Of a stretch of 64,000 bases of DNA, positions 20,718 to 32,874 are shown piece after piece (the stretch's first letter is position 1; every line of letters starts with the position of its first letter). A program made the translations under genes and the position numbers. The notes under the pieces were generated by a model, which was given only the letters and a program-made list of their open reading frames with translations, was not told the DNA's origin and made no database searches. This DNA comes from Tachypleus tridentatus. Its lineage: Eukaryota > Arthropoda > Merostomata > Xiphosura > Limulidae. The stretch lies in the NCBI RefSeq assembly GCF_004210375.1, contig NW_027467782.1, positions 32,415,771 to 32,479,770 on the forward strand, read 5' to 3'.

Positions 20718-23700
20718 TATATTTTATTATCTGTTAAATGGGGTACCGTTTATTGAAAAAATAAGCTTTAAACTCCATTTCTTAAAACTGTATCTATAAA
20801 TTATATCAATAAAAAAAGATATAATCAAATCTTCCTATTGAAAGTAGGGCTCTTGTTATACGAAGAGTACTTAATATTCATTTCTATGGAAAAACAAACG
20901 CTTGTTGTTCGTATCATAGTTACTTTTAAAATTATCCGAATTTAGAATGCTTAAGTGAGAATTTTTTATAGTTTTTTTCTTAATAGAGACATTTGATAAA
21001 TAGTGACACACTGTATTTATTATTTCGGTCAAATAGACACAGATATGCACGTTATGTCGTTTATATAATAGTGAGATTAGAAAATATAACTTAATTAATT
21101 GTTTATATTGGATTTACCTAAAATATATATCCTGAATGTTATATAATGCTGCATTTGTTAATATGTAGCGTAAAATAGCTTACATATTCCACATTCACTA
21201 TTTAAAGGAAAACAAAAATAATACATTATTTCTACCTAAATAACTAAAATACATTGCTGAAATAACAATTATTTAATCAAAACTAAAATATATAGAAAGT
21301 AAATTTCTAAAAATAACAAAATGCTGTACATATATTAAATGGAACGATTTTAATGAAGACTACATGATATTTGGTGTTGGTTAAAGTTGTTTGATGTAGA
21401 TGGTTTCTTTAAGTATGAATTCCAGATCAGTATCATCCCTACAAAGAATATTTATATTTTATCGTTCGTGTCCTGTTTCTTCACTATGTTAGCGTATAAA
21501 CGAAAACCATGTGTCACCGAACATTTCTGTGTGTTTTCATGAACAATCCCGTATTTTATTAGTTCTTACTACTAGATGGCGTTCGGCTTTCTCAGTACGT
21601 CAGGCCATGCAGTTTTCTTGGGTGAAAATATGGACAAGCCCTGAACAAAGATAAATTTGGATGTCTTTAGTCAGAAGAATTCCCTTCTGTATGATATGGG
21701 GTTAAACTTAATCTGGAACTAAAACATAATTTGTGAGTTATAAAAGTGGTTACTTATCACCATATTGATCTGTATTTTTTATCCTATTTTTAACTTAACT
21801 GTTTTTTTTATCCAACACCAACTTGTAAGCACCTTTCACATGTTGAGTGCACACCCACATATCATATTTTAAACTTTAAGTAAAACATAATTATAAATGT
21901 ATACTAACAGTTTTATTCATAAATACTTTAGACTTTATAATTATGAATCATTCATTCAGTGTATGTCAAGAATTAAAACCAATCCAGACTTTCATGTTTG
22001 TTTAAATGTGAACGAGCTTCTCCAGTAGACAACCTACCTATTGATTTTGACTCCAAATCCTATGATTGTAGTTGTTAACTAATTATCATTTCTTCACATA
22101 CTAATTACTCATGTCTTGTTTTTCGTACAATTTTCTTAGTGGTTTACTTTCTGCAATCGTTTTATCTTACCTTTTATGATATTACAGAATTTGACCTGAA
22201 CAACGACCACGACTTGTGAGTAACTTTCAGATGTAGAGTGCACACGTTTATATTAAATATTAAACTGTAAGCAAGAAATAATTCTAAGTCTGTATGAACA
22301 GTTTTACTCAGAAATACTTTGTAATTTATAATTTTGTGACATCCATTGAGTGTTAAGTCACAAAGAAAAAGGAAATCCAATCCAGATTGGACAGAGAACG
22401 TTATCTACTACGTTTTATACAACATACTGTGAACCGTGGTGTCCGTTCATCTCTCTCCTGTTTATGTTGAGAATGAAAAGCTACACCAACGTGTTATGAA
22501 TTAATAACACTGATTCATACATCAACATGTGGCATAACGGTATGTTATTGTTGAGTGGTTCTTAACATGACTGAAATACTCAATCATTACTTCTTGTAGT
22601 TGTTGGTATAAGGAATATAGGTTCAGAAAGTTTGATTAATAACAACAAAATATACCAATCATTCAAATTAATATAGAATTTTGTCTAATGAACAATTAAT
22701 TTTATGTTTAAGGACATTAAAGTCATCTGTTGAAACACTACACGCAAAGAGATAAAGAGAACTTTAAAACGGATTGTTTGAAAAATTCTGTTTCGTATTC
22801 TCTCTGAGATGTTTACCAACTTTAGGTTCCAGTTACATACAGATAATTTGAACACATTTAATTCTAGCATTTCGTTACCATTATATAACAAATACTATGC
22901 TTCATATATTTTAATATAATTCATTCCCCATATGGTACAGCACTTATTGTACAGAGTTACATCGTTAAAATCATGGTTTAAATTATTCTCAGTTAACAGA
23001 TAGCCAGATATGGCTTCACTACAGAAATAACACACACATAATATAATTTAATTTTATTTAATGTTATACTTGGAAAAATGTTTATTTCACAATATATTTT
23101 TCAACAAATTATTATATTTTTATTCAGACTTTTGTACTCGATATAAAGTTAATAGTCGTGATTATATTTAAATATTGATTTCAGATATTATTACATTATT
23201 ATTTGTCATGTAAAATGTTGAGTTTTGTTTACATAGTTGTATTCATAGTTAATGGTTTGTTTTGATTTACAGAATTCTACCAAATATACTGCAGCATAAT
23301 TATCTGAGATAACTTGAAATTACTGGTTCAAGTGTTAATGGAAACTATAAGAAGAAACGAAGGAGAAAAGATATTTCTGTTTGTCTGCCACATTAATTGG
23401 TTGAATTCAGAGTATTAGAAATGTTTGATTGACAGACACAAACTTTATTTTGGAAGGACAATGTAATAAGATTCGCAAAATGTTTTGTTTGGCATCGTTT
23501 TGAAAAATATTTAAAACTATATACTCATAAAAGATTATACCAGATTACTGTACATAGTCTAAAATATTTAGTTTCATACTATTTTCGATAGAATATCTTT
23601 TTGTTCTCACATAACAGCTATTATTGTTCAGTGTAGTCTTCAATATGCGAAAATATTTTTGGTTCCACTAGCCTTGAAATTCTCATCTACCGCACGTTTC

Positions 23701-23829
23701 AACAATGGTTCATCTGCGTTGTAGCATGTAAATAAACAAGCACAACGCTTCACTGAAACATACTCTACTATCAAAGCTGGAAGCTGGCTTCCTATTTACT
23801 GTAGAACACAATCTTCAAAGTTGACAGAA

Positions 23830-24165
23830 AAGAAGTACCAGAAGTGTGAGGAGAGTTAAGTATCAATGGGAAATATATTTTCAGTGTAAGAAAACATCAA
23901 CTTTGACACGATATCTTACCTAAAATAACAGGAATCACATTGAGAAGCTCATATTGACTTGGTGGAGGAACCTAGATGAGCAGTCCTCGGAAAGTGTCCA
24001 CAAGATGCCCTCGGGTGTGACTTCTCTTCTTGGAGGAACGCACTTGTGGGATAACGTGTAAATAACTAGGTACACTCTTTTTCCTATCTTGAAAGTACGG
24101 GTCACGACGCTGTGTGTAAAATGACATTTTAACTGTAGATATCCGGGCTGATCCACCTTCTTTCC
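23830..24165 (-). repeat. Left arm of an internal inverted duplication
   Basis: Read on the minus strand it matches 28612-29000 on the plus strand (gtggacactttccga, caccaagtca, ggtaagatatcg, cacttctggtacttcttttct). The matching frames (for example 24261-23935 minus against 28605-28829 plus) keep little protein similarity, so I do not call genes. Confidence 0.65.
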
Positions 24166-24459
24166 CATGTTGGGGAGGGACATCTTAGCAGATACAGCAC
24201 ATATAAAGTTGTCCATCTTTCTTTTTTCCCATGGTAGAGTGGGGAACATCTTAGTAAACACAATACATATAAATTACTCCACCTTCTTTCCCATGGTAGA
24301 GTGGGGAGCATCTTAGTAAACACAATACATATAAATTAGTCCACCTTCTTTCCCATGGTAGAGTGGGGAGCATTATAGTAAGCACAATACATATAAATTA
24401 GTCCACCTTCTTTCTCATGGTAGAGTGGGGAACATCTCAGTAAACACAATACATATAAT
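24166..24459. repeat. 62-bp minisatellite, left part (copy A)
   Basis: Units of about 62 bp contain ttagtccaccttctttccc, atggtagagtggggagcat and taaacacaatacatataa. The array is split by the insertion at 24460 and resumes at 25547. Confidence 0.88.
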
Positions 24460-24489
24460 CAGTGTTGTCGAGAAACCCACTTGTAGAGA

Positions 24490-25025
24490 AATATATATGG
24501 TGTGGTGTTTGTCAGTGCAGTTTTACATAGTATAGACCTCAGTTTTGTGCCTGGTTTTGAATAAATTTGGTATTAACTGGAATGTCGTATTTTGTTACTA
24601 GTTTTGCCAAATGTTGGTTATTTGTTTGCTGATGTCAGGAATATATGGTATACAGCGGTATATGGTTTCGTGATTTTTTGATTCGTGAGATGTGTTTACT
24701 TTAGTTGGTTGATTTTGCTTTCTGTCTAGGTGTTTGCGTATAATATTTTCTACGGTTTGTGGAGGAAACTTATTGATGTTGATGAAGTATTGTTTTATTT
24801 TGTCTGATTCATCGTTAATTTTATCTGGTGAGCATCGGTGTTTGGCTGTGTTTATTTGGTTTTTTAGTATGTTGAGTTTTATTTTGTTTCATGTGCTGAG
24901 TCCCAAGGAATGTATAGTCCAGTATGGGTGATTTTTCGGTGGATTTCTGTTTTGAATTGTGTGTCGGTTCTTGTAATTTTGAGGTTAAGAAATGATATTT
25001 GATTGCTTTCTTCCTGTCTATACTA
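24490..25025 (-). pseudogene. Penelope-like reverse transcriptase, C-terminal part
   Basis: Minus-strand frames give YHFLTSKLQEPTHN, PTHNSKQKSTEKSPILDYTF and KQNKTQHTKKP. They continue through a DKIKQYFI..NKFPPQTVENIIR-like stretch to IPYIPDISKQI. In Penelope-like elements the polymerase thumb region has the same order: FLD, K-T-H/T-D-Y, S-H-K, RA, then 'PYI.GLS'. Stops and shifts abound. The piece is inverted relative to the endonuclease fragment on its right. Confidence 0.65.
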
Positions 25026-25044
25026 TGTAAAACTACACTGACAA

Positions 25045-25330
25045 ACACCACAAAAACGTTATTTATAAAATACAATGTGATAACTGCCACGACTTCTATA
25101 TTGAGAAGCAATTAGAAAAATGGAAACCAGATTAAAAGAACATAAAAGTCACCTTCACTCGTTTTCGAACACTCCAAGTCAAATAAACACAACATAACCA
25201 TAGAAAACACACAAATACTAAATAAAGAAACAAACATAAACAAACGCAAAATTAAAGAAGCCTTACTTATACAACAACGTAAACCCAAAATAAACCAATA
25301 TAGAGGAACGCCTTTATACCTATATTAAAT
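25045..25330 (+). pseudogene. GIY-YIG endonuclease domain of a Penelope-like element, broken
   Basis: Plus-strand frames read VIYKIQCDNCHDFYIE (the GIY-YIG core form 'VYKI.C..C...YIG'), then ETRLKEHKSHLHSF, ENTQILNKETNINKRKIKEA and LLIQQRKPKINQYRG. This is the order of the single-strand-cutting endonuclease that primes Penelope-like element insertion. Frameshifts lie near 25110 and 25200. The YIG glycine is changed to E. Confidence 0.72.
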
Positions 25331-25414
25331 GTAATAAAATAAAATTATATTATATATTCAAACATCTAACACCGCCCACTACATTCCGACACCCAGTTAC
25401 ACAACCCCTTTCAA

Positions 25415-25546
25415 AGATGTGGTCAGCTTTCGGTCAGTTACCTCTTTCTTCATGAACCTGACGATGACAGAAGAAGGTCGAAACGTTGTTCGCTCTTCTA
25501 TGTAAAATATTTTCTCAACCCAAACGAGCCGTTTTGCATATATATT
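25415..25546 (+). ncRNA. Hammerhead-like core in Penelope-like terminus (degraded)
   Basis: CTGACGA is followed by GACA/GGTC (one broken pair) and GAAACG, as in the unit at 15817-15843. It is followed by the same terminal sequence (ttgttcgctcttc, caacccaaacgagccgtttt). Confidence 0.45.
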
Positions 25547-26080
25547 ACAATTCATATAAATTAGTCCACCTTCTTTCCCATGGTAGAGAAGGGGAGCATC
25601 TTAGTAAACACAATACATATAAATTAGTCCACCTTCTTTCCCATGGTAGAGTGGGGAGCATCTTAGTAAACACAATACATATAGATTAGTCCACCTTCTT
25701 TCCCATGTAGAGTGGGGAGTATCTTAGTAAACACAATACATATAAATTAGTCCACCTTCTTTCCTATGTAGAGAGGGGAGTATCTTAGTAAACACAATAC
25801 ATAGAAATTAGTCCACCTTCTTTCCAATGATAGAGTGGGGAGCATCTTAGTAAACACAATATATATAAATTAGTTCACCTTCTTTCCCATGATTGGGTGT
25901 GGAGCATTCTTCTCAACGCGATACATCTAAACGGGTTCACCTCTTTTCCTATGATAGGGTGGGAAACATCCGAGCTAAAACATTACATCTAAAGTGGTCC
26001 ACCCTCTTTCCAATGATTGGGTGGGGGCATCCTAGCCAACACAATACATCTAAACTGGTCCACCTCCTTTCCATACCAGA
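25547..26080. repeat. 62-bp minisatellite, right part (copy A)
   Basis: About eight units, drifting from accttctttcccatggtag to variants with cacctcttttcctatgatag and ccaacacaatacatctaaac at the right edge. The uninterrupted counterpart is at 46480-47000. Confidence 0.88.
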
Positions 26081-28439
26081 TCTCCAAAGAACCAGCCTGC
26101 AGGAGATGGTATGAATGGAGTTTCTCTAGTATGTTCATTGGCTGCTACAGCTCCTTCTGAAACAAGATAAACCTTTTAACACAGTTAAGATGTCTTCTCT
26201 GTTCGTTTGCCTTAGAGATTTTTGTCTTTAAACAATTGCCATCTTGGCTCATGAGATTTCTCATAGTTCAGCATGTGTCTTCCAACAATCTTAGAAAAAC
26301 TTACTTCCTATTTTCTCGTTCTCTCTGTGGTATTTAAAATTTGTTTTGTAGATTTACTAGTTTTTAATAACAGAGATTTGCTTTGTTTCTCGAATTACAT
26401 TTTTTTTCTATTTATTAACGTAGAAATCCATATCACTATTTCTCTATCCTTTGTGAGAGAAGAATGTTTACCAATAAGTGAAATTTCAACAGTGGCGAGG
26501 AGATGAAAGTTACGTGTTGATGACGTGACACCCACTTTTCATATATTAGTGAACACCATTATGTAGCCTGCAACTTCATTCACATCTATTTGACACTCTT
26601 TCATCCCTTCGATGTCAATAGGAAATTCAGCAGAAGGTCAGCTTGTTTGTTTACGTTCATCTACTTCTAAGGCTATGTGAACTTCCCACTGAGGACAGTA
26701 TTCGACCATCCTCTCATTATGTGGGCTTAATTTCTCATGTATATTCCATTCCAGGTCTTTTCCCTCTTTCACAATCCCGTTTGTATAAATCTAATCGTGA
26801 TGTATTATTTCTTTTCATCAGTTACTTACATCTGCATACATACTGATTTCTTTTTACACCAACTACATTTCCAGAACTATATGTCTGGTCCTCGTAGTCT
26901 TACTGATTCACTGATTAAGAATTATAGTTATTTTTACATGCACTATCTAGATTCAGAAACTGTGGTATAAATTTTGAATTTTGGAAAGCTGACCCATTTA
27001 TTCAGTTCAACTACCCAGTACACAATTACCCTGTCTTTTCCTGAACCTTCTTTGTTTGCCTCCTTGCACTTTACGTCTTCATTTCATGTCAGAAGTACTT
27101 CATAGAGATGCTGTTCCCTTTGGAATGATTCTCATGTATTTGAAGCGATTAATTTGAAAACAGATCATTTGTATCATGATCTGCCTATCAAATAGCCGCT
27201 TCACTCACAAGTTTTCTGATGCGTATGTGTTCATTTGGGTAATTACGACTTATTTTTTCTTTAATAATGAAATTTCATGAGTGGAGCAGTATAGAGGGAG
27301 CTATTAAACAATAACATCATTATCCATTAATAAGAATTACGTGAGTTCAGATTGAAGTTGCCTAAAAACTAGTGTCACGCAGATACTCAAGGCAGATGTT
27401 CACAGAAGATATAATATCTGTGTGAAATGGTAAGCGTCTAATGGAAACACATTTTCATGTAAGAAAATGTTAACTTTTCCAAAACCAGATGTCTTCTGAA
27501 CTAACCAGTTGGAGATAATAAAATGGGGTTTCAATCTTCATCTCTACATTTGACACAATAGTTTTATGATGTGTTAAAATTTTTCCTTCTTGTTTTTACT
27601 TTAACGTTTTTCATGCTGTTTATTACTGTTTATTTTGTACAGTTATTAAGTAATTGTAGTTTCAAAATTCACTTCATTTAAACACGAATCTTAAATTTCG
27701 TGTTACTGTTCATACACTTTTCACCTGGGATATTTTTCAACACATTTCTCAATCGGTCTGAATTTTCTTTCTTTTCGTTTAGATTGATGCAGTCTTAATC
27801 TGTCTACTAGTGAAGTAATTTCTTTACTGGAGGTAATAGCTGTAATGGAAGTCCTTATACCTTTGAGTCACACTCACTTTCACATCTGTTACTGAGTATA
27901 ACAGAATCAATGGAACCTGGTATCCATTACTCAATACCTATAAGATCCTACAGTGTGTTCTTTCAATACCCAAGTGTTCTGATAGTTATCTAATCAGTGA
28001 AATACTCAACCTCTGTACACATTTACCACCCATCTCAGAAAAAACAGTCATAACTTTTGGTCTCCAATACCACATCGTTTTGCTTAGATAGTAAATTAAT
28101 TCTATTTAGTTAGACCAAGTTACTTATATATGTTTCCTTCTCAAGGTTTTATACGTCACTCAGTCCACACCTGCATCTGTCCTTTTGATAACACATTTAT
28201 GGCCAGCTCAAACTTAATTTCCAGTCCTTATCCTTCACAAAATACCCCTCTAAGTACTTCCCCTTAAATATCACTCATTCATCAGACTCGGTGTCAAATT
28301 ATCATTCCACTATCACCACTCTCCGGTTTCAAACGTGGCTTTTGGATTAACTGTACATGTAGCTTATTTACTTTTCATTTCTATATATCATTTTTCCTAT
28401 ACTATACTACACTAGAGAATGTTATAACTGTACAATCTC

Positions 28440-29005
28440 CTGCTGGTTAGTTTGTGGTAAAACTGGTTTTAGAAAAGTACTGGACCAACCAAATAGTATT
28501 AGTTGGTTAAGACACCCTGTCATATCTTTTCAAAAGGTTGATTCCAAGGTGGTCTGGTATAGAAAGGAGACAGACTGGTCTAGATGCACTGTGTTGGCTA
28601 GGCCATGGGAAAGGTGGACCAACCATCATATCTACAACTAAGGATGCCATCCTCTTTTGACACCCAGTTTAGTGAAACGTACTGTCAACGTGGGCGAAGA
28701 CTGTATCTGGTTATGAGCGTTGTCCCACATGTGTTTTCCTCTGGGTTGGGATGTTGCACTCCAATAGAGATGCATTTGGACACTTTCCGAAGGGTGCTCA
28801 TCACTGTTTCCTCAACCAAGTCAGTGTGAGTTTAGGTAAGATATCGACTCACACTTCTGGTACTTCTTTTCTGGGAAGCGGCTGCGACAGTAGAAGTAGT
28901 CACGTTCCTGTTGAAACCTTGGGTAGGTGGAACTAGTGTCGGCAGAAACTGAACAGTAAAGCCATCTTATGAGAAGTGGTATCTATCGGAAATATATTTA
29001 CGGTG
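28440..29005 (+). repeat. Right arm of the internal inverted duplication, unexpanded minisatellite
   Basis: Read in reverse, it runs R-flank (ataccaga...), one minisatellite-like unit (near 28595-28625, ggccatgggaaaggtgg), then L-flank (gtaagatatcg...). It thus matches the sequences on both sides of the 24166-26080 array but with only about one unit. The copy B equivalent is near 49660-50210. Confidence 0.6.
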
Positions 29006-29515
29006 TATAAGAAATATTAAGTTTTCATAAATTCACAATCAACGTACAATAACTTTTTTTTAAAAAAATATAGACACTACAGATGAAAAGCAAAGCTGAA
29101 AATTGACATTACCAAAACTGTATTCAAATTTTATGTGTGTAATCTAGTGTATATATAAATAACTATAGATAAACGTATTTATTGGTCCTTCTGTTTGTAA
29201 TTTCAAAAGTAGAATTATTTGGTTTTCTTTATACAAAATACTTACCGTCATAACTTATCAGTATGTTTAACCTGTAAAGGCAGATCACAGATATAATGAC
29301 ACATTTAAATGATATAACAGTAATATCTGATTCTATGTAGTCCAAAACATCAATTATGGTAAAGATATTGTTGAAACATGTTATTCAGAAGAGATTCAAA
29401 GAGACTATATCCACATGTTCAGATTATTTATTGATACGAATAATTTAAATCATGTATATGTTTTGCAACAAAATTTTATCAAAACTGTTGGTGTGTTGTA
29501 TTAATAAAATTATAA

Positions 29516-30209
29516 AAACAAGAATTAAAGTCTGAATTATTTAAACAGTGAACAGACAGTTTGTTTGACATATTTTTATTGCATTGGTTCTTGACCAACA
29601 TGAGGAATGCCTTTACATTTGTTAATTTCAATACGAGTATGTACTGAAAATACAAAGTACAAACTAATTTACATTTTATCGTATCTTTTATAGTGCTACT
29701 ATTATTAGATAGGCTTGTTTAAAAGATTCTAACAAACAAGTTTTAAATCTTCATAACATGTTCGATCCTACCTGATTTATTCAATACTAAATTATTATTT
29801 AACAGAAACTGATCAAGAAAGCATTTCTATATTTACTGAAATATTAAAATTGTTCGTGTATGATGATTTAATACATTTTATATTTTTTTAGTAGGATGCA
29901 CAGGGTTCAGAATGTTATATTAAAATAATTTTGAATAACCAAATCAACATCTTGAATATAAGGTTCCAATGGCACAGTACCAACATTATTTGTAATTTAG
30001 TTGTAACTTAGACTTTGTCACATTTGGGAAAGTATGTGACGGTCATGAAAAATAATCATGTACATGGATTGTGAAGATATGTTCACATGAAGGACTTTTC
30101 AAGATGGAGATAATCCTTAAACTTGAATTAAGAAACAAGGCAACATTTTCAACAACTTTCACTAACACTATCTTATTGGTATAACTTAATTAACACTATA
30201 TTAGTCCTG
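29516..30209. other. AT-rich non-coding DNA
   Basis: It starts just past the end of duplicon A. No repeat or coding content is recognised. Confidence 0.3.
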
Positions 30210-30425
30210 TAGGGCCAGATGAGTAGTCGCTTGACTCCCAATTTGAGGGTGACGGGTTCGAATCCATATCCCACCAAACATGCTTGTTCTTTCAGCCAAG
30301 TGACGATCAATCCCACTATTCATGACTAGCTGAAGAGTTGGCAGCTTTTACTGCTAAATTAGGAACGGCTAGCGGAGATAACCCTCGTGTAACTTTGAGA
30401 ACTTCTATTCCAACCTTGCAACAAT
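30210..30425 (+). repeat. Degraded main-family SINE
   Basis: A tRNA-like head with B box gggttcgaatcc near 30250 and body pieces (aatcccactattcatgac, ctgctaaattaggaacggct) are visible. It has internal deletions and no target duplication. Confidence 0.65.
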
Positions 30426-30439
30426 AACCGCAGACTAAT

Positions 30440-30659
30440 TTAAAATTATATATTCAAACATCTAACACCACCCTCTGCATTCCGACACTCAGTCACACAA
30501 CCCCTTCCAAACATGTGGTCAGTTACCTCTTTCTTTGTGAACTTGACGATGACCGAAGATGGTCGAAACGTTGTTCGCTCTTCTATGTAAAATATTTTCT
30601 CAACCCAAACGAGCCGTTTTACATATATATTTCTCTACAAGTGGTTTTCTCGACATCAA
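30440..30659 (+). mobile_element. Penelope-like element 3' terminus
   Basis: It matches the right end of the insertion at 24460-25546 and the unit at 15726-15934: tcaaacatctaacaccaccc, then a TTGACGA / GACC-GGTC / GAAACG core near 30542-30570, then caacccaaacgagccgtttt and tttctctacaagtggttttc. It is 5' truncated with no coding sequence. It abuts a Jockey-type fragment. The first core base is T instead of C, so this copy is unlikely to self-cleave. Confidence 0.68.
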
Positions 30660-31640
30660 TGGTACTGAGAAATTATATGAACACCTAACAGCTCTATTCA
30701 ACTTATCATTTTCAGCATCACTGTTTCTGGGAAGGCAGCAGTAATTTTAATGTTCCAGAAAGAAGGAAAGCCAGCAAATAAACCAAACAGTTACCGCCTG
30801 ATTAGTCTAACTGGCTGCATAGGAAAAATATCAGAAAGAATAATTAGTAACCGACTATCTATATACTTAGAAATAAATTCAAAATTACCTGAAATTCAAA
30901 ACGGATTTAGAAAATACAGACAAACTACCTAATCAGATTAACTGAAACAATTGCAGACAGCTTTAACAAAAACGAATGCACTGTAGCTTGCTTTCTCTAC
31001 ATTGAGAAAGCATTTGACACGGTGTGGCATAACGGATTACGTCACCGGTTAACGTAAATGGATTTACCCCAGGATTCGCTGGCTATCTAACTTTCTGGGA
31101 CAATAAAACGTGTAAAGTAGATGTGAATGGGGCCCACTCAGGGTCCTATTCACCTGAGGCAGGAGTCTTACAGGAAGGGATAGTTAGCCCTATCTTATGT
31201 ATCATGTATGTGAGTATTATGGAACAGTCGGACCTAAACTTAGGTTTTGCATCACAGTTTGCTGACATTGGAAAACTGCCTCCACTCCTTCAATAGCAGC
31301 AACAAACCTCCAGCCAGTCTTGAATAATTTAGAAGAATACTGCCAGAAATATAGAATAAAAATAAATATTCCGAAAACCCAAGTAATATCATTCACCAGA
31401 TTAAATACACTTAAAAATATACACGAACGGATCATTTTTACAGACTGCTACTTCGGCTAAATTTTTAGGATTAACTTAGGACACCAAATAAACGTGGTTA
31501 CAGCATACTAACAATATCCTGACTGGAATCTGGAAAAGATCAAATGATGCAAGAAGTTTTTCAGGTAAAAATAAAGGCACCTGATAATATAATAAAACCT
31601 ACAAAACATACATTAGACCTATAACAGAATACGCATTACG
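30660..31640 (+). pseudogene. Jockey-type LINE reverse transcriptase fragment
   Basis: Reading across frames gives YEHLTALFNLSF, ILMFQKEGKPANKP, NSYRLISLTGCIGKI (the 'NYRPISL' motif), ERIISNRLS, IEKAFDTVWHNG (motif A region, first Asp replaced by Tyr), a damaged FADD box (FADI near 31258-31270) and KINIPKTQVISF. This is the finger-palm order of a non-LTR reverse transcriptase of the Jockey group. There are several stops, no endonuclease is seen, and both catalytic motifs are hit. The same family is found inverted at 34345-34886. Confidence 0.78.
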
Positions 31641-31649
31641 TTCAAAGAT

Positions 31650-31965
31650 TTGGCTTGTTTGTTTCTGAATTTCGCGCAAAGCTAGTGGTCCCTAAGTTAA
31701 CCAGCCGTGGGGTGTATAATGTGACGGTCAATCCCACTATTCGTTGGTAAAAGAGTAGCCCAAGAGTTGGCGGTGGGTGGTGATGACTAGCTGCCTTCCC
31801 TCTAGTCTTACACTGCTAAATCAGGGACGGCTAGCATAGGTAGCCCTCGAGTAGCTATGTGCGAAATTCCAAAACAAATAAATAAACCCTAAGTTATCAG
31901 TATAAGACTGTAGGAAGTCAACTAGTCATCATCACCCACCCATGTTCTTGGGCTACTATATTATA
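31650..31965 (-). repeat. Main-family SINE split by another SINE
   Basis: The minus-strand tail (31650-31689) and middle (31897-31965) belong to one old copy, interrupted at 31700-31886. Confidence 0.7.
31700..31886 (+). repeat. 5'-truncated SINE nested in an older SINE
   Basis: It starts at ccagccgtggggtg without the tRNA head and ends gcgaaattccaaaacaaat. It is flanked by a 10-bp target duplication CCCTAAGTTA (31690-31699 and 31887-31896) made from the host SINE. Confidence 0.85.
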
Positions 31966-32870
31966 CCGTATAGTTTTCACTTTAAACAGAATTTATACAC
32001 TGGTCTGAAGGTCAACATAACAAACTACAAACACTGAATATCTACAATCACCTAGTGTATGACTTCTCTGAATTCTAATTCATTTCTATTCAAATGAATA
32101 CTTCACTGTAAATTAATGAACTAATTGTTTAACTGTATGTATATCGATGTACCTAAATATATCTTAGTGTAGTTTACTGAAACTTAACTTTATGTTCCCT
32201 CCAGCTAACACCTAAATTAAAACATTGAAAACATAATTTAAAATCATGTATGTTTGTATGAAATAACTTTTAAAACTCTGTTTATTTTATGGTTTTCTAT
32301 AAAAATCAAGAAAAGTTGAGCTGTTATGTTTGTTCGATTTCAGCTTCGATTCAAGTTGTTTCGTTCGATTTCAATTTTCCAGTTCAATTCAGTTTTGATT
32401 TTAATTCCAGTTTTTGAAATTTTTTAAAATGGTTATTACTTTCTACTGCACCATTGTGCACTCTTTTTGTAACTTGTGACCTTATTATACATTACATTCA
32501 CACCTTTTTGAAAGAAGATATCTTTTTCATCTCCATATATAAGTTTTTATAGTTAACCTTTATAAATTCCACACTTAGTAACATTATCTATTTTTCCTTC
32601 TACTCTCCTGTTTCTTTTCTCTTTCTGAAGGATGAAGCACCGAGTTTGTCTTCTCCTATTCATTATCATTTTTGCTTCTGTTCAGTTACAATCTTTTTAA
32701 TACACATTTAAGACAAGTATTAATAAAATCAACATATTTAACAGAAAACCACTCATTCTTTCCCATACTGTTTTATTTAATTTTCATATTTTATTTAAAC
32801 TCTTTAGTAATGCCATTTTTTAGAGTACTCGAGTTTTCATTGCTTTTACAGCCAATCTAAACATCTTTTC
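31966..32870. other. AT-rich non-coding DNA
   Basis: A pyrimidine/purine-simple patch lies at 32330-32415 (repeated ttcgatttcag/ttcaattc). Otherwise nothing is recognised. Confidence 0.3.
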
Positions 32871-32874
32871 CAAC

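Larger units (their letters stand above)
24460..25546. mobile_element. Rearranged Penelope-like element inserted in the minisatellite
   Basis: It is absent from the paralogous site in copy B. Both ends show the Penelope-like terminal sequence in opposite directions (tgtcgagaaacccacttgta at 24466 against gagccgttttgcatatata near 25530). The minus half carries reverse transcriptase relics and the plus half carries GIY-YIG endonuclease relics. About 40 bp around 24498-24540 is repeated inverted at 25014-25060. A near-perfect 13-bp flank (acaatacatataa / acaattcatataa) could be the target duplication or simply minisatellite sequence. Confidence 0.8.
20718..29515. repeat. Segmental duplication, copy A (about 8.8 kb)
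   Basis: It is nearly identical and collinear with 43028-50729. Copy A is longer mainly because of a 1087-bp Penelope-like insertion (24460-25546) in its 62-bp minisatellite, while copy B has an expanded ~70-bp repeat at 47450-47810. No intact gene lies inside. It includes a damaged exon-like block near 22187 and a degraded second-family SINE (22926-23035). Confidence 0.93.

Noticed and set aside
23935-24323. Minus-strand frames in the 62-bp minisatellite and its flank, and matching frames at 46257-46846
   Set aside because: Minisatellite units read as protein repeats (TMLPTLPW-like); frames shift between near-identical copies A and B.
28605-28936. Plus-strand frames at 28605-28936 and 49750-50150
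   Set aside because: They are conserved between copies only because the DNA was recently duplicated; comparison with the inverted arm shows no protein-level conservation.
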